Positions 38,062 to 46,959 of a stretch of 64,000 nucleotides of DNA are shown here, in pieces. The translations under genes were made by a program, and so were the position numbers. Each line of letters opens with the position of its first letter. The stretch's first letter is position 1. The notes beneath the pieces were generated by a model. It saw nothing but the letters and a program-made list of their open reading frames with translations. It had not been told where the DNA came from and did no database searches. This DNA comes from Symsagittifera roscoffensis (Eukaryota; Xenacoelomorpha; Acoela; Convolutidae), in the NCBI RefSeq assembly GCF_963678635.1, contig NC_087068.1:34049436-34113435 (forward strand), in the 5' to 3' direction.

Positions 38062-38551
38062 TTGAAAAAAAAAGTGGGAGATTTAGCTTGTAGCAGAATT
38101 GAATAAAAGTACATGGCATCTACAAAAATGGGAGATTTAAAAATTCCCAAAAAATTCGTTTGCTTATACTTACTTTGAATTGTTGAAAAAATTTGAAAAT
38201 AGTTTCAAGTAGTTATACAAAGTATAGAGCGATTGCTTTTAACCTAAAAGAAAATCAGAATGAAGTGAGTTTTATTTACTTTTTCATAGAGAAAATCAAC
38301 CAATCATAATTGAGTACTCTTTTTGTAACACTGTTGGTTGGAAATCAACCAATCAGAATCCAGCATTTTCTCAAAGAGAATGGTTCATTATTTTTAAAAA
38401 ATCTTAATCTTTTTTTGAAAAATGTCTATCAAAAACATTTGAGCCTCCTCGAGTTACTTTACAAGAAAAAGGAAAAATTTCCAATTGTTTTTCTTATTGA
38501 TGAAATAGATGTTGACTCTTACTTTGTCATAGTTTTTTGGACGTTTTGAAT
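38062..38551. promoter_or_regulatory. divergent intergenic region with CCAAT motifs
   Basis: Lies between the polB 5' end (-) and + strand remnants. Two CCAATCA motifs sit about 49 bp apart (38300, 38349), the second as CCAATCAGAA. A weak + frame at 38310-38549 ends with FPIVFLIDEIDVD, a hydrophobic-acidic pattern, but it has no family support and shares its span with the motifs. Promoter function is inferred. Confidence 0.4.
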
Positions 38552-38836
38552 GTACAAAATATAGTTATCCGACTAAGTAAAGGTCTTTTCAGAGAAACTT
38601 ACTCAATCAAAGAGTTTACTTTTGATCCACATAATGCGTATCAAAGTTTTAATCTTACGGCTGAATAACACATCACAAGGAAAGAAGTTTTGTTCATTCT
38701 CGAGAATATGAAATTAATCAAAAAGTCGTACGATAATATATCAAAAACTCTTTTTATCCCCCATCCAATACCCAAATTTGTAAAAAAAAAAACCCAGCAA
38801 GGTTCTTTATTCCTTCATTTCTGTAAGGGTTTTTGA
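38552..38836 (+). pseudogene. decayed ORF of unknown function
   Basis: One frame of about 95 codons with a single TAA at 38666-38668. It reads NIVIRLSKGLFRETYSIKEF, then FDPHNAYQSFNLTAE, stop, then HITRKEVLFILENMKLIKKS. Amino-acid texture is protein-like, with amphipathic helices, unlike neighbouring AT-rich spacer. No family recognised. It is probably a Polinton accessory gene remnant. Confidence 0.4.
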
Positions 38837-39011
38837 AGTTCAAAATCCTGCTTGATTCGGTTTGGAAATAGATTTCCAGAGGTTTGCTTTGAAAAATTCG
38901 TCAACTCTCAGTTATCCTCCCAAATTTACATATAAATTAAAGAACTTGACTATCTACTTAAAAATCAGCAGTTTCTCATTGATTAAATACAAAAAATTCA
39001 ATTAAATTTTG

Positions 39012-39305
39012 ATGAAAAAAATTGCAGAGATGTTACTTTTATTAATTTTCTTTCCTTTGTTACTTATATCAGCAATATTTCCTATTTTTACTGCAAACAA
39101 CTTTTGGCCATTTATTTTTGCAATTGCTTTTGTGTATAATATTTTTTATTTGGAAGATTTAAGTCCTGAAAATGGTCTTCTGATTGAATACGACAACCAG
39201 AACAAAAATGAACATTTTTGTGATTGGAAAAGACAATACCCAAAATGGAGCTTTGTTTCTGATTGGACACGACTTTTATCCAAGAATGCCATAAAAGGAA
39301 GCTGA
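39012..39305 (+). CDS. hypothetical small membrane protein
   Basis: 97 codons from ATG 39012. An N-terminal hydrophobic run (about residues 7-26) and a second (about 29-46) would span a membrane, followed by a polar tail rich in W, D and N. The tail coincides with a degenerate 38-50 bp repeat containing GATTGGACACGAC-like sequence, so part of the frame may be repeat rather than gene. No family recognised. Confidence 0.3.
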   Translation: MKKIAEMLLLLIFFPLLLISAIFPIFTANNFWPFIFAIAFVYNIFYLEDLSPENGLLIEYDNQNKNEHFCDWKRQYPKWSFVSDWTRLLSKNAIKGS

Positions 39306-39360
39306 GATATGATTGAACACGACTACTATCCAAAAAGGAAAATCAATTCTGATTGGTCAA
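39177..39360. repeat. short degenerate repeats containing TTCTGATTGG
   Basis: GATTG(G/A)-ACACGAC-like elements recur near 39182, 39222, 39260, 39310 and 39350. TTCTGATTGG, the complement of CCAATCAGAA, occurs exactly at 39257 and 39347, and as TTCTGATTGA at 39177. The same 10-mer lies at 38349 and 42498, always in non-coding parts of the element. Confidence 0.5.
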
Positions 39361-39591
39361 AGTTGAAGGTGCCCCTAACTACTAAGTAAAAATCATTTTA
39401 TTTTCAACTTAACTACTGTCAACTACCTCCTCTCTCAGCTCTAAATACCTTAACTTCCATTTATCTTCCGTCAGCTAGCCCTCTCTCAGCTTTTTCTTGT
39501 TTTTACTATTTAACTCAGTTTTTGCTCAAAATTATCTTCTCAGTGCAAAACAGCAATCTCATGTACTCTGTAGAATTTTCGCCTGATCTAG

Positions 39592-39768
39592 TACAAATTC
39601 AAGCGCGAGACACAGTCTCTGGATTTTTTGGCACGAATGGACATCCCAATCCAAGTCTGGTACATGGTGGAAGTGATGGGAAGGGATTTCAACGAACATC
39701 ATATGATGCAAGTTCCCATCAAAGAGAACCAACTTTTTAACAACGCAAATGATGGAGGAAGTTTCTGA
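39592..39768 (+). pseudogene. short ORF fragment of unknown function
   Basis: 58 codons open between TAG 39589 and TGA 39766, with ATG at 39637: ETQSLDFLARMDIPIQVWYM, then EVMGRDFNEHHMMQVPIKEN. The composition is convincing for a real protein. A competing frame (39522-39740) looks less protein-like. The next frame (39749-40015) overlaps its end and may be the same gene after a frameshift. Confidence 0.4.
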
Positions 39769-40015
39769 TCATGTGGGAATGAACTACCCCGAGATTCCTG
39801 ACTCAAGATTTGTAGCTCAACCAGTCGACGACTTCCTCTTTCCGTGGGAAGAAGCAGGATCAGCCGAAAACCACATCACAATAGATGAAGATGAGGGTTT
39901 CTCAGAAACATTGACGCCTCAAAACAATCCTCCACAACAACCACCAGCAATGGAACCTCGTCCAGCTCTGCGTTCTATAGACAGCCCTTTGATTAAAAGT
40001 TTTTTTTTGAAATAA
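39749..40015 (+). CDS. hypothetical acidic, Pro/Gln-rich protein (3' part duplicated downstream)
   Basis: ATG 39749. 88 codons with EEVSDHVGMNYPEIPDS, then PWEEAGSAEN, ITIDEDEGFSET and a PPQQPPAMEPRPALRS run. The acidic ITIDEDE segment resembles SUMO-interacting sequences in pattern only. The second half recurs at 41495-41665, so it was part of a duplicated block. Possibly the C-terminus of a longer virion gene; function unknown. Confidence 0.4.
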   Translation: MMEEVSDHVGMNYPEIPDSRFVAQPVDDFLFPWEEAGSAENHITIDEDEGFSETLTPQNNPPQQPPAMEPRPALRSIDSPLIKSFFLK

Positions 40016-41494
40016 TTGTTGTTTGGTTTTGACTTCGTTTTCTTTATTTAATTGATTTTCGCAATATCATTTCAATTTAAGAATAGCCGAGAGATTCAGA
40101 GTAAATCACTGAAAAACAATTAGAACTTAAGTTAGTGCTCCGAACTCGCATAAATGTTACAAAACTGGAATAATTTTTGCACACATATTCGGAAAAACAT
40201 TAGCAAAATTGTACACGAAAAAAAGTTTACCTAATGGTTTTTGCATCTTGTCAAAAAACTCACACACTTTTAGCACATTGAAGAAAAAATTGAAACAATT
40301 TTCGTATTTTGTCGAAAAAAGTGAAACAGTTTTCGCATTTGTAGGAAAAAAGTGAAACACTTTTCGCATCTTGTTAAAAAAAATGAAACACTTATCGCAT
40401 CTTAACTAAAAAAGTTGAAACCTTTTTCAAATTTTATCGAAAAAAGTAGTACACTTTTCGCATTTTGTCGAAAAAAGTGAAACACTTTTCGCATTTGTAG
40501 GAAAAAAGTGAAACACTTTTTGCATCTTGTTTAAAAAAAATTGAAACACTTTTCGATTTTGTAGGAAAAAAATGAAACACTTTTCGCATCTTGTTAAAAA
40601 AAGTGAAACAGTTTTTGCTTCTTGTCAAAAAAAGTTGAAACACTTTTCGCATTTTATCGAAAAAAGCAAAAGACTTTTCGCATTTTGTCGAAAAAAGTGA
40701 AAATTTTTTCGCATTTGCAGGAAAAAAGTGAAACACTTTTCGCATCTTGTTAAAAAAAGTTAAACACTTTTCGCATCTTGTCAAAAAAGTTGAAACAGTT
40801 GTTGCATTTTATCAAAAAAACCAAAACACTTTTCGCATCTTGTTCAAAAAAATGAAACACTTTTTGCGTCTTTTCAAAAAACATTTAAAACACTTTTCGC
40901 CTTCTGTCGAAAAAATTGATACACTTTTTGCTTTTTCTCAAAACAAAATTGAATATCTTTTACAACTTGTTAAAAAAATTCAAAATTTTTTTGCAACTTT
41001 TCGAAAATCAAAAGAAATATTTCATCTTTCTTTCATTTTTTTCTTCTTCGAATTTTTTGGTACTTTCGTAAACATATGAGAGAAAATAGATGGATTATCC
41101 AAAAGTTTTTTACTGAAAAGTTGACATGATCACTATTTACATATCCATAACCATCAAAAAAACAGTCAATTTTTTCTAACAAATCATGTTCAAATTTTGA
41201 GTTTTGTACTTTACGAACTCTTTCTAGAAAAGCTGAACCAGTAGTTTGTGTGGAAGCTAATTTTTGGTTAGAACATATTTAGTGACTTTTGATTTTTTTT
41301 CGTAACGGTCTTTTCTTTGCAACACTTGGTTTTTTTTGCTCCTTTTCATTTCATATTCTGATGAACAGCGCGGTCAAGTTGATTGAAAACTTCGCCAGTT
41401 GATGAAAAAAAACATTCGAATAAAATTTGTATTTGTGCAGAGTGTGAAGAAAGTCGATAATTTGGCATGTGAAACAAAAATTGTCCAATCGTCG
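39845..41494. repeat. tandem duplication inside the Polinton, unit 1
   Basis: Begins TGGGAAGAAGCAGGATCAG and ends CCAATCGTCG, immediately before the second copy of the same start. It contains the 3' part of the acidic ORF, AT-rich spacer, the expanded minisatellite at 40230-40990, and a 3' block with AGCTGAACCAGTAGTTTG that is shared with unit 2. Confidence 0.8.
40230..40990. repeat. 31-32 bp minisatellite
   Basis: About 24 degenerate copies of a unit close to AAAAAGTGAAACACTTTT plus CGCATCTTGT. Each unit has internal dyad symmetry, GTGAAAC.../AAAAGTG-like. Open frames on both strands here (about 110-116 codons) are made only of the repeat and are not genes. In the downstream duplicate (41840-41960) only about three units remain, so the array expanded or contracted after duplication. 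Confidence 0.85.
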
Positions 41495-41665
41495 TGGGAA
41501 GAAGCAGGATCAGCCGAAAACCCCATCACAATAGATGAAGATGAATGTTTCTCAGAAACAATGACGCCACAAAACCCTCCTCCACAACAACCACCAGCAA
41601 TGGAACCTCGTTCAGCTCTGCGTTCTAAAGAGAACCTCCAGAACTCTCGACAGCTCTTTGATTAA
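41402..41665 (+). pseudogene. chimeric ORF carrying the second copy of the acidic segment
   Basis: The C-terminal part repeats WEEAGSAEN, ITIDEDECFSET and PPQQPPAMEPRSALRS from the ORF at 39749. The N-terminal part is translated spacer from the end of unit 1, so the frame is a product of the duplication junction at 41495, not a native gene. Confidence 0.5.
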
Positions 41666-42474
41666 AAATTTCTGTAAATAATTGTTGTTTGGTATTGACT
41701 TCGTTTTCTGTAATTAATTAATTTTCTCAATTTCATTTTAATTTAAGAATAGTTGAGAGGTTCACAGTAATCCATTGAAAAACAATTAGAACTTAATTTA
41801 AGGCTCTGAACTTGCACTTAATTTAGTGCTCCGAAACTCAAACACTTCTCGCCTCTTGTCTGAAAAATTGATACACTTTTCGCATTTTGTCAAAAAAAAT
41901 TGAATACTTTTTACAACTTTTAAAAAAAAAATGAATTTTTTTTTGCAACTTCTTGAAAATCAAAAGAAATATTTTTTGTTTCTTTCATGTTTGAAAACTT
42001 TTTGCAAACTTTTTGACAACAGTGAGTTTTTTCTTCTTCAAAATTTTTGGTTCTTCCGTGAACATATGAGAGAAAAGATTGATTATCCAAAAGTTTTTTA
42101 TTGAAAAATTGACATGATCACTATTTACAAATCCATAACCATCAATAAAACAGTCAATTATTTTTACAAATCTTGTTCATATTTTGAGTTTTGTAATTTA
42201 CGAACTCTTTCTAGAAAAGCTGAACCAATAGTTTGTGTGGAAGCTAATTTCTGGTTAGAACATAAATAGTGACGTTTTATTTTTTTTGCGTAACAGTCTT
42301 TTCTTTGCAACACTTTTTCTGCTCCTTTTCATTTCATATTAAGATGAACAGCTTGGTCAAGTTGATTGAAAACTTCGCCAGTTGATGAAAAAACATTCGA
42401 ATAAAATCTGTATTTGTGCAGAGTGTAAAGACAATCGATAATTTGGCATGTGAAATAAAAATTACCCAATCGTT
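41495..42474. repeat. tandem duplication inside the Polinton, unit 2
   Basis: Matches unit 1 from TGGGAAGAAGCAGG to CCAATCGT, with the minisatellite almost absent. Near-identical blocks include 41660-41820 versus 40005-40150 and 42065-42275 versus 41075-41295. No gene other than the acidic-segment copy. Confidence 0.8.
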
Positions 42475-42895
42475 GTAAAATTTGATCGAAAGATGAACCA
42501 ATCAGAAGTATGTGGAACTTACAATTTTCCAAAGAACAGAAAGAATTGTGGGTATAGACACAAAAATTATTACTATATATTTTTCGTAAAAAGCACTGGA
42601 AACGGAAATAAATAGCGATTTTTTAACGACAAAAATCTGAATAAAAGCTGGAAAAGCTTGACACATAGCTGCAGCCATCTGAAACGATGATTTTTGCTGA
42701 GAGTTGTCAATTTACATAGGAACACTAACACCGACAAAATTCCATAATTCGAAATTTCCCTCAAAAATTCCATTTATAGTTCTATCCTTTTACGGAAAAG
42801 TGAATGACTCATACTGTTTACTTCCAGTTTCATTTCATCTCAAAATCATTTCTCTCATTTCTCTTCATCTGATCAGTCTGTTCTCCTTTTGAAAA
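42475..42895. other. spacer before the next gene remnant
   Basis: AT-rich with CCAATCAGAA at 42498-42507. Several pyrimidine-rich stretches precede the ATG at 42896. No coding frame stands out. Confidence 0.35.
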
Positions 42896-43405
42896 ATGTA
42901 CTCAAGAAAAGATACTAGTCCCATTTATTTTGAATTCTCAAAAAATCAAACAAGAATTGGGAGTTTTGCTTGATCCCAAAAATCCTACGAGGAGAAAATT
43001 TATTTTGAACACTGTTTTTAACTATTCAAGAAAAATGAAGTGGAACAACTCGAAAAAAGACAGCAAATCTATTTTGGCAAAAAAGAAGGAGAAGCACTCC
43101 CGGCAATTATAAATAATGTTATTGACGATGCTGAAAACCTTGGACTTGTTCCTATGTTGGAACTCACTTCTGACAACTATGGATCAGGAGCTTGCCAACT
43201 GCAACAAAGTGTATGACATAGCAACTTACAGTAGAAGAATTACAATGTTAATAAACCTCCCTACATTCAAATTCGACTGCTCACCGCAAAAGAGATTGAA
43301 GCAACGAAACAAGTCGCCTATATCATCTATACTTTGAACGATTTCAAAGAACTGTCCCAAATTTCGGGAGACTTTATGTTTGTTGAGAATTGTAATGCAC
43401 ATTAA
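42896..43405 (+). pseudogene. decayed Polinton gene, function unknown
   Basis: Starts at ATG 42896 (MYSRKDTSPIYFEFSKNQTR). After frame changes it continues as KEGEALPAIINNVIDDAENL, LVPMLELTSDNYGSG, PPYIQIRLLTAKEIEATKQV and AYIIYTLNDFKELSQISGDF, ending at TAA 43403-43405. The pieces lie in order in three frames, which is how a single gene of about 165 codons decays. Position among structural genes suggests a virion protein, but I do not recognise the family. Confidence 0.5.
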
Positions 43406-43489
43406 ATTGTGTTATTTGTTTTAGTTTTGTAATTTAATTATTCATCCTCAAAATTTTTTTTCGGTTTGTATTGGTGTTGAACAGTTTGA

Positions 43490-43858
43490 CTTTTTCATTT
43501 TGTTCTAGAAGAAAAGTCCCAAAAAATTTCACTAACAATTATAGAATCTCAAAGATTACCAAACTTGCAGAAATCGGACGTGGACTCGCATATATCTCAT
43601 TTTGAGTAGACTCTGCATAATGGTAGAAGAAACAATCACATAGAATACCGATCGGATACAAAAAAAATAGAGCTTGTAGAATATCGTAGAAATGGAAATC
43701 AATGAAAAAATAGTCAATCTTTACAACTACAAAGAGAAGAATATGATAAACTACTCGATATGCTTCCTTCATTACTAGGTTATGTAGAGACCTTAAAAAA
43801 ATCTTGTATCATTATTGACGAATGCACTGTAGAAAATGAACGTACAGAAATTGAATGA
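43490..43858 (+). pseudogene. decayed ORF of unknown function
   Basis: One frame with two stops (near 43607 and at 43703) reads EEKSQKISLTIIESQRLPNL, then NNHIEYRSDTKKIELVEYRR, and after the second stop LQLQREEYDKLLDMLPSLLG and IIIDECTVENERTEIE. It ends at TGA 43856-43858. The Glu/Leu/Lys pattern suggests helical or coiled-coil structure. No ATG is visible at the start. Confidence 0.45.
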
Positions 43859-43976
43859 AATTATAAGAATTTTTGAGATTATTAAGCAAAATTTGTCATG
43901 AAATACAAAAATTAAAAATTTATTTCTTTGTACCTGTTTTGTTTTGTTTTGGACCCGGACTCAAATTTTAAAAAAA

Positions 43977-44201
43977 ATGGACCAAAAATTTCCTTTTGGA
44001 GGACTAACTGGATACGTAAACTCCTGTATGGATTACTTTTTTGCAAACTCCAAAATTTTTACACTACATGCATTTCTACATGACTCTGCTGGATCTGTGA
44101 AATCTACTACGATAAGAGGTCCTGGGTATTGTTATGTTGCACCTAGTGTCCCCAGTTCATGCTTTCTTGGTCACGTGACCGTATTATTTTTCTGTTTGTA
44201 A
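43977..44201 (+). CDS. hypothetical ORF
   Basis: 74 codons from ATG 43977 (MDQKFPFGGLTGYVNSCMDY), then HAFLHDSAGSVKS and ending in a hydrophobic VTVLFFCL. No family recognised. The open frame could be chance. Confidence 0.25.
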   Translation: MDQKFPFGGLTGYVNSCMDYFFANSKIFTLHAFLHDSAGSVKSTTIRGPGYCYVAPSVPSSCFLGHVTVLFFCL

Positions 44202-44298
44202 GTTAAAATATTCGCTTCATCAGTATTTGCATTGTTTGATAATCATTTTAACCTAAAAACTCCAGAGAAAACAGTTAACAGAATGAGTCTAGTTTGTT

Positions 44299-44756
44299 TT
44301 GGATATTAAATGTATTGAAAACAATATAGTGAAAGAGTTAGGAGTTTATAAGGATGGACAAACTGTAGAATATTCCTTTCTTCCTCCCAAAAATTTCAAA
44401 TCAACATACCAATCTTCTTGGTTTACAAAGCACCTTCATGGAATCAACTGGAGCAGTGGTTACGAAAAATACACTGAACTTGAAAAAAAATTTTGAAAAA
44501 TTTAGAAGCCACAGAAACGGAATTTTTTGCAAAAGCTTATAAAAAAGGCAATATTCTGTCAGATTTTTTGGAAACATAGATTATTAATTTGGATTACTAG
44601 GCTTGCCTTAAAGTTCAGTTTTTGATATCCAAAGATGAAGAATATGATTGGAGGTGTAGCCACTACCCATGTCGTCATGCCGAAACTCTTCACTGTGCAG
44701 AAAGAGAAGCACTTGCCCACGTAACATGGACTCGATGTTTTTTTAACAAGTTATAA
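44299..44756 (+). pseudogene. decayed Polinton gene with conserved Cys/His motif
   Basis: The first segment (44299-44496) reads DIKCIENNIVKELGVYKDGQ, SFLPPKNFKS, KHLHGINWSSGYEKYTELEK. After a frameshift it continues ATETEFFAKAYKKGNILSDF, two stops, then DEEYDWRCSHYPCRHAETLH and CAEREALAHVTW, ending TAA 44754-44756. I recall this arrangement in other invertebrate Polintons as an uncharacterised gene. The early D-I-K ... KELG context is vaguely like a DEDD exonuclease start; low confidence on function. Confidence 0.6.
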
Positions 44757-44834
44757 ATTATAATAATCTAAATGTACGACCATTTTCAAACTTTAATTAA
44801 TTTTTATTGTCAACTTTTTCTTTTTTGAGTTAAG

Positions 44835-45137
44835 ATGGTCGATCGATGTGACAAGCCCGTAAGTTTGGGAAATTCTGTTTTTGATGAAGAAAATCATGAA
44901 CGAAAATCATGGAAAGTGTTTGGACGTACATGTAATAGATTTCTTTTAGTTTTTTAGTGCCAATTTTTTGTTATAGTTTTGATGCTAGTATGTGCACTCG
45001 TTCGAATTATGTTATCCACATAATGTGAAGAAACAACATTTTGTGCAGCTATCTTATCAAGTACAGTCGGTTATATTCTACCTTCTCCAAAGCTATCAAT
45101 AAAAATTTATCTCTCAAAGAACGAATTTTTCCCCTAG
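44835..45137 (+). pseudogene. small two-TM Polinton protein, two in-frame stops
   Basis: ATG 44835 starts MVDRCDKPVSLGNSVFDEEN, then WKVFGRTCNRFLLVF. In-frame TAG 44955 and TAA 45021 interrupt two hydrophobic segments, LCQFFVIVLMLVCALVRI-like and ILSSTVGYILP. No frameshift. The frame runs to TAG 45135, overlapping the ATPase frame by about 100 bp. I recall small membrane proteins of this type next to Polinton ATPases; the role is unknown. Confidence 0.6.
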
Positions 45138-45961
45138 TTGGACCAAGTGGATCTGGAAAATTTTATCTCATTTTTGATCGGTTGAAAATTGGTACTTTCC
45201 AACCAGCTTTCGAATTTTTTTTTAATAATTATCAACATTCATAACATCTTTATAGTCAAGTGCAAAGAAAAAACCTTAAATTTAACAAAGGAGTAGATTT
45301 TGACTTGATTGAAAAACTTCCCAAAAACGGAACTAAGTATTTGCTTTTATTTGATGATTCTTGTGAAGAAATTTCAAACTCCAAACGTTTTGTAAAAATT
45401 GCCACTGCTGGAAGAGAGAATGGACTGAATACAATATACATCAAACACAATTAGTTTCATCGAAGCAAATTAGGAAGAGATGTAGAGTTACAAAATACAC
45501 ACACAGTCTTGTTCAAGTCGCTGAGGGAAGTTTCACAAATCAATACATTAAGTCAACAACTAATTCTAGGATCTGAATTGAAAGAGTGGTATCATGATGC
45601 AACATCCGTTCTTTATGGTCATTTACTTATTGATTTAACCCCAAAAACAGTTGATTCACTTATGTATTGCTCTAATAGTGGCTCAGTTGCAACAAAAATT
45701 TACTTACCAGCTGGAATAGAGACAAAAATTTAGGACGACGAGTACACAATACGTCTCTATTCTCCCAATATTTCAAAAGTTTTCCCTAAGGCTTCGAAAA
45801 CATTTCATTCTCAATATTCCATTAGATTTCATTCAGTTTCTGAGCGAGTGTTTAGTAAACCTATTAAGAGGAGAGCTCCGAGATCTTCGGAAAGAAGACG
45901 TAGAAAAATATCGAAAAGAAATTTCAGAACTAATACAAAAAAGAACTCCTCTACACAATAG
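45041..45961 (+). pseudogene. FtsK/A32-like DNA-packaging ATPase
   Basis: One uninterrupted frame carries Walker A as LVGPSGSGKF and Walker B as KYLLLFDDSCEE, followed by IATAGRENGLNTIYIKHN, GRDVELQNTHTVLFKS, INTLSQQL and YGHLLIDLTPKTVDSL. The last Walker A position is Phe instead of Ser/Thr, which would abolish Mg-nucleotide binding. In-frame stops occur at 45242 (TAA), 45452 (TAG) and 45731 (TAG). The frame continues to a basic tail (KRRAPRSSERRRRKISK) ending at 45961. The ATPase would pump element DNA into capsids. The frame opens without a clear ATG, so the true start is uncertain. Confidence 0.85.
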
Positions 45962-46031
45962 AAGAATTGATTCAAGTTCAACTAAAGGGTTACAATTGAT
46001 ATCTATTATCACCACTTTTGTCATTAAATGA
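45774..46031 (+). pseudogene. ORF overlapping the ATPase 3' end
   Basis: In the alternative frame to the ATPase tail: LNIPLDFIQFLSECLVNLLR, GELRDLRKEDVEKYRKEISE, LIQKRTPLHNRR, STKGLQLISIITTFVIK, ending TGA 46029-46031. It is open over its whole length and reads as helical, charged protein, while the ATPase frame over the same bases is simply Arg/Ser-rich. No ATG is found in frame nearby. Likely a real overlapping gene in the ancestral element. Confidence 0.5.
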
Positions 46032-46041
46032 TTGACATAGT

Positions 46042-46449
46042 ATGGAACAGTTTGTTTTCATTCCGTACTCAGTTTATCAACCAAAAAGTACACTTCCAAG
46101 AAAACAAAAACTGGAACAAAAGCAAGAAAAAGAGGAGGTTGTACCAAAAAATTTTAAATCTGTTCACAGTGCTGTAAATGCGATGTTGGAAACGAGCAAC
46201 AATAAGCATATTGATTTAATTTTGAATTCTCTCAGAAATGATCTCAGCCAGTCAGACAATATTATAATAGATAATCGAGATACAAAAAAATCTATTGTAG
46301 ACTTTGTGTGTGCACTAAAGCGAAAAAAGACCGATTTTCCAGGTATTTACTTTACTATTCTGGAAGCAACTCAACTTCCTCCTAAACTTGTTATCAACAA
46401 GAATGCCAAAGCAAAAGAAAGAGGAACTTGGATCCCTCTCAAAATCTGA
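46042..46449 (+). CDS. intact Polinton ORF, 135 aa, function unknown
   Basis: Complete ATG-to-stop frame just downstream of the overlapping ORF. It begins MEQFVFIPYSVYQ, has a Lys/Gln/Glu-rich stretch at about residues 18-32, then NFKSVHSAVNAMLETSNNKH, QSDNIIIDNRDTKKSIVDFV and CALKRKKTDFPGIYFTIL, ending ERGTWIPLKI. I recall similar proteins between ATPase and integrase in related elements. Its 3' end overlaps the integrase start. It is the only core ORF without a break. Confidence 0.7.
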   Translation: MEQFVFIPYSVYQPKSTLPRKQKLEQKQEKEEVVPKNFKSVHSAVNAMLETSNNKHIDLILNSLRNDLSQSDNIIIDNRDTKKSIVDFVCALKRKKTDFPGIYFTILEATQLPPKLVINKNAKAKERGTWIPLKI

Positions 46450-46959
46450 AAAGATAAGACTAAACAGATTGTCTTATAGGGGAAGAGCTGCATACGGTTC
46501 TTTTCAAAACTTGAGTAAAGCGAGTGGTGTATCAAAAAGAAGTAGAAAAGTTTTTAAATAGAGTCAAGTATCTCTTAGTTGCTGTAGATATTTTTTCGAA
46601 ATTTGTCAGAGTTCAAACAACAAAAACAAAGTATGCCAAAGACACTTTAAATGCTTCAGAAAAATGATTTCTCGAAAAAACAATCCTGAAATATTTGGGT
46701 TGATAAAGGAACAGAGTATGGTGGAACTTTTAAAAAATTTTGCAAGGAGGAAGACATTGCAGTTTACTCAACAATGAGTGAAACAAAGGCTGCATTTGCA
46801 GAGAGAGCAATTCAGTCTTTGAAACATATAATATATCGTTACCTTAAAAATCATCGTGAAAAAATTGCCCTCAAAGTGCAGCAGTTTGCTTCTACATTGA
46901 ACTGTCGCAAAAATCGATCAAGTGGAAAATCTCCCAGAGATGTGAAAAACAGTTCCTGA
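46403..46959 (+). pseudogene. int: Polinton retroviral-type (DDE) integrase
   Basis: A 52-codon N-terminal frame (ATG 46403, MPKQKKEELGSLSKSEKIRL, then RGRAAYGSFQNLSKASGVSK) ends at TAG 46559. A shifted frame from 46563 gives YLLVAVDIFSKFVRVQTTK with the first catalytic Asp. Another frame has WVDKGTEYGGTFKKFCKEE with the second Asp, and MSETKAAFAERAIQSLKHI with the Glu 33 residues after the second Asp. All three catalytic residues are present but spread over three frames. It ends NRSSGKSPRDVKNSS, TGA 46957-46959, directly at the junction with tRNA-array sequence, so any C-terminal chromodomain part is lost. Confidence 0.9.

Larger units (their letters stand above)
30140..46959. mobile_element. 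degraded Maverick/Polinton element
   Basis: The tRNA-Ser array stops at ACAAACTTA and a new sequence starts AGTAGTAGAAGAG. Polintons typically begin with AG. Inside are the hallmark genes of the class: protein-primed DNA polymerase B (-), FtsK/A32-like packaging ATPase (+), a small two-TM protein (+) and a retroviral-type integrase (+). Nearly all are broken. No matching inverted copy of the left end appears near 46,960, where the integrase is followed directly by array sequence, so the right terminal repeat is missing and no target-site duplication can be read. Capsid and adenain-like protease genes were not recognised. Confidence 0.87.

Noticed and set aside
37746-38150. 134-codon - strand ORF and + strand ORFs 37624-37863 and 37864-38055
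   Set aside because: They are out-of-frame shadows of the PolB N-terminus, which has the zinc-finger motifs in the 37420-38061 frame.
40434-41079. 110-116 codon ORFs on both strands rich in Phe, Lys and Ser
   Set aside because: They consist entirely of the 31-32 bp minisatellite.
45041-45961. Alternative genetic code or systematic stop recoding to explain in-frame stops in the ATPase
   Set aside because: All three stop codons occur across the element alongside frameshifts and catalytic-residue losses, which fits ordinary decay.
46563-46959. LTR retrotransposon or endogenous retrovirus integrase
   Set aside because: No reverse transcriptase, RNase H, gag or LTRs are nearby. PolB and the packaging ATPase place the integrase in a Polinton.
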